Shown one piece after another: positions 24,034 to 33,136 of a stretch of DNA of 64,000 nt; position 1 is the stretch's first letter; each line of letters begins with the position of its first letter. The notes beneath the pieces were generated by a model. That model did no database searches and was not told the DNA's origin. It saw only the letters and a list, made by a program, of their open reading frames with translations. The translations under genes and the position numbers were made by a program. The DNA lies in the NCBI RefSeq assembly GCF_050107595.1, contig NZ_JBNILH010000001.1:434001-498000 (forward strand), in the 5' to 3' direction. This DNA is from Bacillus_AB infantis_C (GTDB lineage: Bacteria; Bacillota; Bacilli; Bacillales; Cytobacillaceae).

Positions 24034-25149
24034 TTAATCATTCATTTGAAGCTGCTTTTCAGCTTCTTGTTTAGCATAGTATTCTTCAGCGATTTTATCG
24101 ATCTCGATTTTCAATTCTTCGACCATTGTATCTTCAGGGACTTTGCGGACTATTTTCCCTTTACGGAACAATAGGCCTTCCCCGCGGGCGCCGGCGATGC
24201 CGATATCTGCTTCACGGGCTTCTCCAGGGCCGTTTACAGCACAGCCTAGCACAGCTACTTTTATAGGTGCTTTGATCTTCTGGATATATTCTTCCACTTC
24301 ATTGGCAATGCTGATCAAATCGATCTCGATCCGGCCGCAGGTCGGGCAGGAAATAAGTGTAGCAGCATTGGATGAAAGTCCGAATGACTTCAAAAGTTCC
24401 CTGGCGACTTTTACTTCCTCGACAGGGTCGGCACTCAAGGAAATCCTTAAAGTATTTCCGATGCCTTTGCTTAATATGGCACCAAGGCCCGCGGCGCTTT
24501 TCACTGTGCCGGCAAACAAGGTCCCTGATTCTGTAATTCCAAGGTGAAGCGGGTAATCAAACGCCATGGCTGCTTTTTCATAAGCCTCGATGGCCAGGTT
24601 GACGTCAGAAGCCTTCATGGAAACGATGATGTCATGGAAATCAAGGTCTTCAAGAATTTTGATATGATGAAGGGCGCTTTCCACCATACCATCAGCAGTC
24701 GGGTAGCCGTATTTCTCAATGATCCGCTTTTCCAGTGAACCGGCATTTACACCGATCCGGATAGGGATCCCTTTTTCTTTAGCGGCTTTAACAACTGCTT
24801 CCACTTTTTCACGGCGGCCGATATTACCGGGATTGATCCTGATTTTGTCAGCTCCGCCCTCGATAGCCTTAAGAGCCAGTTTATAATCAAAATGGATATC
24901 CACTACAAGGGGGATATTGATCCGTTTTTTTATTTCAGCAATCGCATTTGCCGCTCTCTCGTCAGGGCACGCCACCCGGACGACTTGGCAGCCTGCTTCT
25001 TCAAGCCGCATAATTTCAGCGACTGTAGCTTCGACATCATGCGTCTTAGTGGTCGTCATGCTTTGGATAACAAGTTCATTATTGCCGCCGATGGTCAGGT
25101 TGCCTACTTTGACCTGACGGGTTTTGGTACGATGTATAATTTCACTCAA
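24034..25149 (-). CDS. ispG: HMBPP synthase (GcpE)
   Basis: IspG converts MEcPP to HMBPP in the MEP isoprenoid pathway, using a [4Fe-4S] cluster. The 371-residue protein has the TIM-barrel start VGNLTIGGNNELVIQSMTTT and the cluster ligands in ISCPTCGRIEID and GCAVNGPGEA. It is the direct upstream enzyme of IspH encoded at 15275-16216. yqfZ lies upstream on the same strand with a 146-bp gap. Confidence 0.97.
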   Translation of the reverse strand: MSEIIHRTKTRQVKVGNLTIGGNNELVIQSMTTTKTHDVEATVAEIMRLEEAGCQVVRVACPDERAANAIAEIKKRINIPLVVDIHFDYKLALKAIEGGADKIRINPGNIGRREKVEAVVKAAKEKGIPIRIGVNAGSLEKRIIEKYGYPTADGMVESALHHIKILEDLDFHDIIVSMKASDVNLAIEAYEKAAMAFDYPLHLGITESGTLFAGTVKSAAGLGAILSKGIGNTLRISLSADPVEEVKVARELLKSFGLSSNAATLISCPTCGRIEIDLISIANEVEEYIQKIKAPIKVAVLGCAVNGPGEAREADIGIAGARGEGLLFRKGKIVRKVPEDTMVEELKIEIDKIAEEYYAKQEAEKQLQMND

Positions 25150-25295
25150 TGGTGATTCGCTCCTTTAAATATGGAATTGGAACAAAAATGAATTTTCAGC
25201 AGCGCATTGCAAAGTCCTGCCGCTGTCAAACTATATCCTATTGTATCAATGAACCTGCTGAGTTGACAAGAATGAGGGTTCTGGCATTTATCTTT

Positions 25296-25634
25296 TCAAT
25301 TGTTAGTTTTTGCGTAATCCGGAAATTTATAAATTTTCCCTGCCTGGATCCTACCGGCCTTCACACCGCTGTTAAGCCTTTCAAAATCTGCTGCTACCTG
25401 GGAGATGGAAACGGGGACTGAACTGTCGATATGCCTCTCTACGATTGTCAGGACAGTTTCCCCGGGTACTGCCTTTTGTTCAAAATAAGCCAAAGAATCT
25501 TCAGCTGGCTCAACAGTGGTAGAGGCTTCAAGGGCTGGAGCTTGATCAGGGGCAGGAAGGGTCCCGCGGCTCAGATCATAAAATATAATATATATAGCAA
25601 GGACAGTAATCAGCAGCGCAGCAATCCGTTTCAT
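25296..25634 (-). CDS. yqfZ: LysM-like membrane-anchored protein YqfZ
   Basis: A 112-residue protein with an N-terminal anchor or signal (MKRIAALLITVLAIYIIFYD) and an extracytoplasmic C-terminal domain. That domain resembles a LysM module: AVPGETVLTIVERH, then AADFERLNSG, then IQAGKIYKFP. It may bind peptidoglycan. ATG 25634 was chosen for its GGAGGCTG site on the minus strand. Position next to ispG matches yqfZ of B. subtilis. Confidence 0.82.
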   Translation of the reverse strand: MKRIAALLITVLAIYIIFYDLSRGTLPAPDQAPALEASTTVEPAEDSLAYFEQKAVPGETVLTIVERHIDSSVPVSISQVAADFERLNSGVKAGRIQAGKIYKFPDYAKTNN

Positions 25635-25802
25635 GGGCACAGCCTCCAATCGGCAGTTTTTTTCTGAATGTATGCCTGTACATTTAAAAATAGAACAAGC
25701 CATTCACACGAAACATCATTTAGGAAAAAATTACTACTTCTTTACAAATGCTTAACAATACCTCCCTATAATGAAGGGTAAATAGAGGGGGAGGGATGCA
25801 TT

Positions 25803-27563
25803 TTGGCAAAAACATCACAGTATTCCATGAAACTCAAAAAGGCCGGCAGACGAATTGCCAAACCTTTGCAGAATATGAAATTAAGCGCAGCGTGGAAACG
25901 TCTCATGGCAAAGATGCCGCTGCAATTCAGGCTTCTGTTCCTGACTCTGGGACTGCTTATTGCAGCCATTTCAGCTGTTGCCTATATCTCATATGAAAAA
26001 TCAAAAGATACAGCAATAGAGCTTATGGAGCAAAGGCTGGAAAGAGAAACAAAAACCTTTTACCAGCTTGCACAGAACTTGATGCTCATTTACGTGGGAA
26101 ATGAAGACGGATTCAGCAAAAAGGTGAACCAGGTGCTGAAGGGACAGGAAGCGGAGCTGGCAAAGGATGGGCTGCACGGTGAGTATTTTCTGATTTCGGA
26201 AGGAAAGGCGGCAGCATTTGATGTCAGCAAAAAATCTTCTTTGAAATTTCCGGAGAAGCTTTTGGCCGGCATCCAGGAAAAGAAAGCCGGGATTGCCCAT
26301 GAAAATTTACAAGGACAAAAATATACCCTTTCCTATCACAATGTCCAGGAACTTAATGGGGTATTTTTAATAGCCATTCCACAGGAGCAATATCTTCACA
26401 GTGTTTATGATATGGCAAAATACATACTCATTGCTGCGATTGCCAGCATAGCGGCAGCCGCCCTCCTCATCTTGCTGCTGGTCCGAAGCATCACAGGCCC
26501 GCTCAATTCGTTAAGGGATATTATGAAGCAGGCCAGGACAGGGAGTCTTGACCTGAAAGCAGAATCACGGACCACTATCCCGGAGATTACATCTCTGATA
26601 AAGAGCTTTCATAGTATGATGCATCAGATGAGGGAACTGATCGTCCGCATTTCGGATACATCCAGGGACTTGACATGGACAGGTGCGGATCTGCAGGAAA
26701 TTTCCGGCCTGGTTTTGGAGGAGCAGGAACATCTTAATGAAGCCATCCGCATGGTAAGGGCCGGGGCAGAAGAAACCGCAGGAAGCTCAGAGAAAAGCAT
26801 TCAGCTTTTTCAGGAAATGAAAAATTCGATTGAAGGCATTTCTCAGTTGATGGGAAGCATGACTATCAGCGCTAGCTCTATGAATATATCAGCATCAGAA
26901 GGAGAAGCAAGCATCAAGGAGCTTGTGTTTACCGTGAGAAGTTATGAAAAAGAACTTAAAGCAGTTTCTGCTTCTGTACAGGAGGTAAGGGACTATTCAG
27001 ATAAAATCGCACAGGTGGTCACACTCATTCAGGATATAGCCGGACAGACAAAGCTTCTTGCCCTGAATGCGGCCATAGAGGCAGCAAGGGCAGGGGAATC
27101 AGGCAAAGGGTTCGCGGTCGTGGCTGATGAGGTGAGGAAGCTGGCAGACCAATCCTCAAAAGCGGCTGAAAATATAACAGGGACAATTGCAGAGATGGAA
27201 AGCATTTCTGCAAAGGCTTCAGATGGTTTCCAGGAGATGCAGGGTAACTTTGAGATTCATCTGGGGGCAGCTGAGAAAAGCATGACCACATTTGATGTAC
27301 TCATGCACGAAATTTCATCCGTGAGCATGATGATCAAAGAGTCCGAGAAAGGCCTGGCCATCCTGAATGGGATATTGCCTGAAGCCGAGGCTTCAGCAGA
27401 AGGATTCGCGTCCGTCTCCCAGGAAACACTTGCAAGTGCTGAACAGATGATTTCAGCTTCCCATGAGCAGGCAGCCAAGACCAAAAGAAGCCATGATGCG
27501 GGGGAGAGCCTTATCTCCCTTTCCGGGTCGCTTGCAAAAACCATTTCCTTGTTTAAATATTAA
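25803..27563 (+). CDS. Methyl-accepting chemotaxis protein
   Basis: A transmembrane chemoreceptor of 586 residues. TM1 is about 41-65 and TM2 about 201-221, with a ~135-residue extracytoplasmic sensor between them. A HAMP domain (RSITGPLNSLRDIMKQ...) and a long cytoplasmic signalling coiled coil follow. The tip has QTKLLALNAAIEAARAGE and GKGFAVVADEVRKLA; the usual Asn after QT is Lys here. TTG 25803 follows GGGGGAGGG; ATG 25827 is an alternative. It is not part of the B. subtilis order at this place, so it looks like a local insertion. The ligand is unknown. Confidence 0.92.
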   Translation: MAKTSQYSMKLKKAGRRIAKPLQNMKLSAAWKRLMAKMPLQFRLLFLTLGLLIAAISAVAYISYEKSKDTAIELMEQRLERETKTFYQLAQNLMLIYVGNEDGFSKKVNQVLKGQEAELAKDGLHGEYFLISEGKAAAFDVSKKSSLKFPEKLLAGIQEKKAGIAHENLQGQKYTLSYHNVQELNGVFLIAIPQEQYLHSVYDMAKYILIAAIASIAAAALLILLLVRSITGPLNSLRDIMKQARTGSLDLKAESRTTIPEITSLIKSFHSMMHQMRELIVRISDTSRDLTWTGADLQEISGLVLEEQEHLNEAIRMVRAGAEETAGSSEKSIQLFQEMKNSIEGISQLMGSMTISASSMNISASEGEASIKELVFTVRSYEKELKAVSASVQEVRDYSDKIAQVVTLIQDIAGQTKLLALNAAIEAARAGESGKGFAVVADEVRKLADQSSKAAENITGTIAEMESISAKASDGFQEMQGNFEIHLGAAEKSMTTFDVLMHEISSVSMMIKESEKGLAILNGILPEAEASAEGFASVSQETLASAEQMISASHEQAAKTKRSHDAGESLISLSGSLAKTISLFKY

Positions 27564-27569
27564 TGGATG

Positions 27570-27602
27570 AAAAAAGGCGGGCCAAATGGTCCGCCTTTTT
27601 CA
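27570..27602 (+). terminator. Intrinsic terminator after the MCP gene
   Basis: AAAAGGCGGGCCA pairs with TGGTCCGCCTTTT and ends in a T run. Confidence 0.88.
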
Positions 27603-27656
27603 ATGCATTTAATTGAAATGGTTATCCCGCTGAGAATACAGCTTGATCACTGCAGC

Positions 27657-28430
27657 TTATTGCTTGCTCTTTGGCATAGGCACTTCCTTAATTGCCAGCA
27701 TCAGGATGATGATGGACACAAACCAGTTAATCATAAAGCCGCTTGGCACATTTGTCTGCAAAACGCCCATGACCGCAAAGAAGACAGTCGGCAGCGTGAC
27801 GCTGTATGCGGCCATTCGCCACAAGTGCCTGTATTGCAGGCGGCGGCCAGCAATGCTGCGGAGAAGGAGGCCGATCAGCGCCAGTACGGAAACTTCGACG
27901 AATTTAACCGCGGTGCTGAACAAATAAATGACTAAAGCCATTATAATGATGAAAATCACCAGAACTGAATCAATGGAATCCAGGAAGGATACTGCATCTT
28001 CCTTCGTCAAAGTCAGATCGCCAGCCATTGAATATGAATAACTTTGAACCTGCCCGCCGGCAACAAACATAAATTCATCTTTAAGCATAGCAAGGGCCAT
28101 ATTGGAATCGGCCAGCTCTTCTTTATTGGCGGTGCCTGTTGAGTCAAATACAATGGTAAAGCTGTTTTTATTGATGATGATGGGAGCTTTTTGATCGGAA
28201 TGCAGTTCCCCGTTCTCAATTGTGAAATCAGGGATATCCTCTGCCAGGCTCTCACGGGCGGCATCTGCTCCTGACATGATGGCCGTGCTGAAATAATAGA
28301 TGGTTGGCAGAACGGATAGGAGGGTAAGGAGGAAAACATATAGAATTGTCTTCCCGATTCCCTGAAAACGGAAGGCGGCTATATCCCTTGGGGAATAAAG
28401 ACTTTTAAAAAACTGTTTAAATACATTCAT
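27657..28430 (-). CDS. yqgB: DUF1189 family membrane protein
   Basis: A 257-residue polytopic membrane protein. It starts with the DUF1189 hallmark FFKSLYSPRDIAAFRFQGIGKTI, then TM1 (LYVFLLTLLSVLPTIYYF), a ~100-residue outside domain, and three or four further TM segments. Position matches yqgB of B. subtilis. Function unknown. It ends near the MCP terminator region on the opposite strand. Confidence 0.82.
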   Translation of the reverse strand: MNVFKQFFKSLYSPRDIAAFRFQGIGKTILYVFLLTLLSVLPTIYYFSTAIMSGADAARESLAEDIPDFTIENGELHSDQKAPIIINKNSFTIVFDSTGTANKEELADSNMALAMLKDEFMFVAGGQVQSYSYSMAGDLTLTKEDAVSFLDSIDSVLVIFIIIMALVIYLFSTAVKFVEVSVLALIGLLLRSIAGRRLQYRHLWRMAAYSVTLPTVFFAVMGVLQTNVPSGFMINWFVSIIILMLAIKEVPMPKSKQ

Positions 28431-28655
28431 TTTGACACACCCTTAAAAAGATTCACCATTTATTTTAGCCGCAGCGCCCCATATGTACAAGTATGATCGA
28501 TAATCAGTTTTGTAACATAATTGTAACATTAAGCTTAAATGTTAAGCTATTGTAAATTTGGCTAAAGGAATCTTTACTTTTTATTTACCCATCATACATA
28601 ATGATGTGGGGTTTGGAGATTAATGTCGAATCTAAAAAGTTATAGGGGTTGAAAA

Positions 28656-30290
28656 ATGGTGGAACTAAACATCCAGCAAATGCTTTTTGAATTTTTGGGC
28701 GGCCTTGGTATTTTCTTATACGGTATCAAATTCATGGGCGACGGCCTTCAAAAGTCGGCCGGTGATAAACTTAGGGATATATTGGACAAGTTTACTACCA
28801 ATCCGGTCATGGGTGTTCTCGCGGGGATCATTGTCACGATCCTTATCCAGAGCAGCTCTGCTACAACAGTCATCACCGTCGGCCTTGTCAGTGCCGGCTT
28901 CATGACCCTGCGCCAGGCAATTGGCGTCATTATGGGTGCGAATATTGGAACGACGGTAACGGCGTTCATCATTGGTATTGATGTAGGAGAATACGCACTC
29001 CCAATCATTGCATTGGGCTCAATCATGTTATTCTTCTTTAAAAATAAAAAGGTACATAATGTCGGTCAGATCGTTTTTGGATTCGGGGCATTATTTTATG
29101 GACTCGAGCTTATGAGCGGCGGGATGAAGCCGCTCAGGGGGCTTGAGGCATTCCACGAATTAACTGTCAATATGAGCTCCAACCCGATCCTTGGTGTAGT
29201 GGTCGGAACATTGTTCACGGTCATTGTCCAAAGCTCGAGTGCGACGATCGGGATCCTGCAGGGCTTGTTCTCTGAGAATCTGATCAATCTTGATGCAGCT
29301 CTCCCGGTTCTTTTCGGGGATAATATCGGTACAACCATTACTGCCGTGCTGGCAGCCATTGGGGCATCTGTCGCAGCGAGGAGAGCTGCAGCTGTCCATG
29401 TCCTTTTCAATCTGATCGGTACAACCATATTCCTGATTCTGCTCCATCCGTTCAATCTGTTGATTTCTGCTATACAGGATACGCTGAATCTCAATCCGGA
29501 AATGACGATTGCGTTTGCGCACGGGATCTTCAATGCGTCCAACACATTGATTCAGCTTCCGTTTGTGGCAGCACTTGCCTTCATAGTTACAAAATTGATT
29601 CCTGGCGAGGATTCAGTTGTTGACTATAAAGCAAAACATCTTGATCCGGTATTTATAGAACAGTCTCCTTCAATTGCCCTTGGCCAGGCGAAGGAAGAAG
29701 TGCTCAGAATGGGATCGTTTGCGGTTAAAGGCCTTGAAGAAACAAACCTGTTTTTAAAGACGAAGCTGAAAAAGCATTCTGACAGCACCTACCAGCTTGA
29801 AGAAGCCATCAATAATCTTGACCGAAAAATTACAGATTATCTGATCAATCTATCGACAAGCTCACTTTCAGAAAATGAATCTGAAGAGCATACAGTGCTG
29901 ATGGATACAGTCAGGGATATCGAGCGGATCGGCGACCACTTTGAAAACATCATTGAACTGATTGAATATCAGCAGGCCAATAAAGTGAAAATCACTGATT
30001 CAGCGATGAATGACCTTGAGGATATGTTTGCTTTGACTATTTCAACGGTGAAGGAATCACTCGAATCGCTTGACCATAATGATAAGGAAGCTGCAAGGCA
30101 TGTTGTCAAAAAAGAAGAGGAAATTGACAAGATGGAAAGAAAGCTTAGAAAGCAGCATATCATCAGGATGAATGAAGGGACATGCACCGGGCAGGCGGGA
30201 ATTGTTTATGTGGATATCATCAGCAACCTGGAGCGTATCGGTGATCATGCTGTAAACATCGCAGAGGCCGTTTTAGGAGAAGACAATTAG
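28656..30290 (+). CDS. Na/Pi cotransporter family protein with PhoU-like domain
   Basis: A sodium-dependent phosphate transporter of the NptA/PF02690 type. It has two inverted membrane repeats, each with the QSSSAT signature (residues ~62-70 and ~190-197), and a C-terminal PhoU-like four-helix region with two ERIGDH motifs. It has 544 residues. The gene lies 6 kb before the Pst operon, so the region encodes both low- and high-affinity phosphate routes. The specificity for phosphate is inferred from the family. Confidence 0.9.
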   Translation: MVELNIQQMLFEFLGGLGIFLYGIKFMGDGLQKSAGDKLRDILDKFTTNPVMGVLAGIIVTILIQSSSATTVITVGLVSAGFMTLRQAIGVIMGANIGTTVTAFIIGIDVGEYALPIIALGSIMLFFFKNKKVHNVGQIVFGFGALFYGLELMSGGMKPLRGLEAFHELTVNMSSNPILGVVVGTLFTVIVQSSSATIGILQGLFSENLINLDAALPVLFGDNIGTTITAVLAAIGASVAARRAAAVHVLFNLIGTTIFLILLHPFNLLISAIQDTLNLNPEMTIAFAHGIFNASNTLIQLPFVAALAFIVTKLIPGEDSVVDYKAKHLDPVFIEQSPSIALGQAKEEVLRMGSFAVKGLEETNLFLKTKLKKHSDSTYQLEEAINNLDRKITDYLINLSTSSLSENESEEHTVLMDTVRDIERIGDHFENIIELIEYQQANKVKITDSAMNDLEDMFALTISTVKESLESLDHNDKEAARHVVKKEEEIDKMERKLRKQHIIRMNEGTCTGQAGIVYVDIISNLERIGDHAVNIAEAVLGEDN

Positions 30291-30371
30291 TGTATAGTAA
30301 GCAGGAGGGAAACCTCTTGCTTTTTCCTTTTCAGACGGGAAAGAAAAATAAAAATCGAAGGTGCTGGTCTA

Positions 30372-30854
30372 ATGGAATACGTATACTGGACGATAATCAT
30401 TATTTTATTTGCGGTTGCTTTTATTGGCCTCTTTCTGCCTATCATTCCAAGCGTCCTTTTCATCATCGGAGGATTTGTTGTTTATGGGCTTTCCTATTCT
30501 TTTGAGCCCTTCGGGTGGCTGTTCTGGCTCGTACAGGGGATGTTCGTCCTTCTTCTTTTCGGCGCCGATTATGCCGCCAATATGATTGGCATCAAGAAAT
30601 ACGGGGGGACAAAGGCGGGTATCTGGGGAAGCACGATCGGCATCCTGGCCGGCCCTTTTGTCATCCCGGTTTTGGGGATACTGATCGGCCCCTTCATTGG
30701 CGCCATCGCCGCTGAAATGATTGTCCATAAGAAGGGCATCAAGGAAGCTGCGAAAATCGGTATGGGGTCGGTTGTCGGCTTTGTCAGCAGCATCGCGGCA
30801 AAGGGGTTCATCCAGACAGTCATGATCGTGTACTTCCTTTTTCTCGTTTTATGA
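30372..30854 (+). CDS. yqgC: DUF456 family membrane protein YqgC
   Basis: A 160-residue hydrophobic protein with about five TM segments and Gly-rich turns (GTKAGIWGSTIGILAGPFVIP, IGPFIGAIAAEMI). These internal repeats identify DUF456. It precedes sodA as in B. subtilis. ATG 30372 has GAAGGTG upstream. Function unknown. Confidence 0.85.
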   Translation: MEYVYWTIIIILFAVAFIGLFLPIIPSVLFIIGGFVVYGLSYSFEPFGWLFWLVQGMFVLLLFGADYAANMIGIKKYGGTKAGIWGSTIGILAGPFVIPVLGILIGPFIGAIAAEMIVHKKGIKEAAKIGMGSVVGFVSSIAAKGFIQTVMIVYFLFLVL

Positions 30855-30920
30855 CCGCTCCTTGCATAAAAGGGAGATGGGGGGGTATTGTATATCTGTC
30901 AGGCAAAGCTTTTTGTTTGA

Positions 30921-30989
30921 AAGGATTACCCAAGTTTGGTAATCTAACATTAAAGTCTTTTAGAACGATTCTATTTTCTGAAAAATGGA
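30921..30989 (+). promoter_or_regulatory. sodA leader with two dyads
   Basis: A perfect 7-bp dyad GATTACC...GGTAATC near 30924-30944 and an imperfect dyad ATTCTATTTT...AATGGAATAGAT (about 30968-30994) lie between yqgC and sodA. Neither is followed by a T run. They could be operators or mRNA stem-loops; no known regulator motif is matched. Confidence 0.35.
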
Positions 30990-31038
30990 ATAGATGCCGT
31001 TCGGAAGCTAAATAATGATACATAGGGAGGAATTTATT

Positions 31039-31647
31039 ATGGCATTTGAATTACCGCAATTACCTTATGCTTATGATGCGCTGGAGCCAAACATTGACAA
31101 AGAAACAATGAACATCCACCACACGAAGCACCATAACACATATGTAACAAACCTAAACAATGCATTGGAAGGCAATGAAGAGCTTCTTTCTAAAACAGTT
31201 GAGGAAGTCGTTTCAAATCTTGACGCTGTTCCTGAATCAGTCCGCACAGCAGTAAGAAACAATGGCGGAGGACATGCCAACCACTCTTTATTCTGGCAGA
31301 TCCTTTCTCCAAACGGCGGCGGCGAGCCGGCTGGCGAGCTTGCAGATGCGATCAGCAGCAAATTCGGCAACTTCGAAAGCTTCAAAGAAGAGTTCGCAAA
31401 AGCTGCTACAACACGTTTTGGTTCTGGCTGGGCATGGCTCGTAGTCAGCAATGGCGAGCTTGAAGTAACAAGCACTCCAAACCAGGACTCTCCACTGATG
31501 GAAGGCAAAACGCCTGTCCTTGGCCTTGATGTCTGGGAGCATGCATACTACCTTAAATATCAAAACCGCCGTCCTGAATATATCAACAACTTCTTTAACG
31601 CAGTTAACTGGGAAGAAGTATCTAAGCGCTACAGCTCAGCAAAATAA
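31039..31647 (+). CDS. sodA: Superoxide dismutase [Mn/Fe]
   Basis: The enzyme disproportionates superoxide in the cytosol. Metal ligands are His27, His82, Asp164 and His168 (NIHHTKHHNTYV, NHSLFW, DVWEHAYY), with GGGEPAGELA typical of the Mn form. ATG 31039 follows AGGGAGGA and gives 202 residues; an earlier ATG (31015) adds eight unlikely residues. Unlike its neighbours it uses many GCA/ACA/CTT-type codons, consistent with high expression. A UUCG-loop terminator follows. Confidence 0.97.
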   Translation: MAFELPQLPYAYDALEPNIDKETMNIHHTKHHNTYVTNLNNALEGNEELLSKTVEEVVSNLDAVPESVRTAVRNNGGGHANHSLFWQILSPNGGGEPAGELADAISSKFGNFESFKEEFAKAATTRFGSGWAWLVVSNGELEVTSTPNQDSPLMEGKTPVLGLDVWEHAYYLKYQNRRPEYINNFFNAVNWEEVSKRYSSAK

Positions 31648-31662
31648 TCTTTCCATCCGGAG

Positions 31663-31691
31663 AGGCAGCAGATTCGTCTGCTGCCTTTTTG
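31663..31691 (+). terminator. Intrinsic terminator after sodA
   Basis: AGGCAGCAGA (31663-31672) pairs with TCTGCTGCCT (31677-31686) across a TTCG tetraloop, then TTTT. Confidence 0.92.
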
Positions 31692-31775
31692 CATGCAATC
31701 AAAGCGTTCCGGGATGAATAAGCAGCTGTCCATTGTAGAAGACTACCCTTAGAAACAAAGGGGAGTTTTTATAAT

Positions 31776-32993
31776 ATGAGCAAAATGAATAAGCTGATCG
31801 GAAATATAGAGCTGAATAAAGACCTGACTCTGCTGCTTTTAATCGGGGGGCTTTATTCTCTGAGTGTTGCTCTTTCAAACACTTTCGTAAATATTTATTT
31901 ATGGAAGCAATCAGGGGAATTCAGGGATCTTGGCCTGTATAATTTATCAATTGTCATCATCCAGCCGCTAACCTTTATCCTTGCAGGAAGATGGGCAAAA
32001 AAAATTGACAGGGTCATCGTCCTGCGGATCGGCGTCATATGCCTGGCTCTTTTTTATTTGACTGTCCTGATCATCGGCACTAAGGCATCGCAATTCCTGC
32101 TGCTCCTTGGAGCGCTGCTTGGAATGGGATATGGGTTCTATTGGCTGGCTTTTAATGTGCTTACCTTTGAAATCACCGAGCCGGATACGCGGGATTTTTT
32201 TAATGGATTTCTTGGAATCCTTTCTTCTGTCGGAGGGATGATTGGGCCCATTTCAGCTGGCTTCATCATTTCCAGGCTGGAAAAATTCACAGGATATTCG
32301 ATTGTTTTTGGGCTATCTCTGGTCCTTTTCTCACTTGCTGTCTTTTTAAGCTTTTTCCTGAAGCGCCGTCCTGCGGAAGGGGCCTATTGGTTTGTCCGCA
32401 TTTTTAAAGAAAGAGATAATAATCCCAACTGGAAGCTTGTCACCAATGCCCACTTTTTTCAGGGGCTCCGTGAAGGAACCTTTGTGTTTGTCATCTCTGT
32501 CTTCGTTTTCATATCTACAGGCAGTGAAATGGCTCTCGGGACATTCGGGCTGATCAATTCAGGCATTGCCTTTGTCGCGTATTATCTTGCATCAAGGCTC
32601 ATAAAAAAGAAGTACCGCAAAAGATCGATCCTGGCTGGCGGACTGATTCTATATGCCAGCATCTTTTTTATCATCATTGATGTTACGTACGCAAGGCTGC
32701 TTATGTATGCGGCCTCGATTGCCATTGCTTACCCGCTGCTGCTTGTTCCCTATGTTTCCATGACCTACGATGTTATAGGAACAGGCTGGCGTGCAGCTGA
32801 GATGAGGATTGAGTATATTGTCGTAAGGGAAGTATTCCTGAATATGGGCAGGGTGGTATCCATTCTCTGCTTCCTCGGTGCAGTCACTTTTTTCAGCGAG
32901 GAAAAGAGCATTCCCATTTTATTGCTGTTTGTTGGGGCAGGCCATTCAGTGATTTACTTCTTCTATCGGAAAATTCAAATCAAGCCTGCATAG
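31776..32993 (+). CDS. yqgE: MFS transporter YqgE
   Basis: A 405-residue major facilitator superfamily protein with about 12 TM segments. A basic central loop (FFLKRRPAEGAYWFVRIFKERDN) separates the two halves, and a cytoplasmic loop carries GRWAKKIDRVIVLR. Position between sodA and pbpA matches yqgE. The substrate is unknown. ATG 31776 has AGGGGAG upstream. Confidence 0.85.
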   Translation: MSKMNKLIGNIELNKDLTLLLLIGGLYSLSVALSNTFVNIYLWKQSGEFRDLGLYNLSIVIIQPLTFILAGRWAKKIDRVIVLRIGVICLALFYLTVLIIGTKASQFLLLLGALLGMGYGFYWLAFNVLTFEITEPDTRDFFNGFLGILSSVGGMIGPISAGFIISRLEKFTGYSIVFGLSLVLFSLAVFLSFFLKRRPAEGAYWFVRIFKERDNNPNWKLVTNAHFFQGLREGTFVFVISVFVFISTGSEMALGTFGLINSGIAFVAYYLASRLIKKKYRKRSILAGGLILYASIFFIIIDVTYARLLMYAASIAIAYPLLLVPYVSMTYDVIGTGWRAAEMRIEYIVVREVFLNMGRVVSILCFLGAVTFFSEEKSIPILLLFVGAGHSVIYFFYRKIQIKPA

Positions 32994-33136
32994 GGGGGGA
33001 GCGAGAGCCCCCTCTTATTTGAGTTCTGAAAGCTAATTATTTCCTGTGAAAACCAGCAGCCTGTTTATAGAAATATTTTCTACTTTCTTTTACAATATAA
33101 GAAGACAATTCATAAGGAAAGAAGTGTGCTGCTGTT

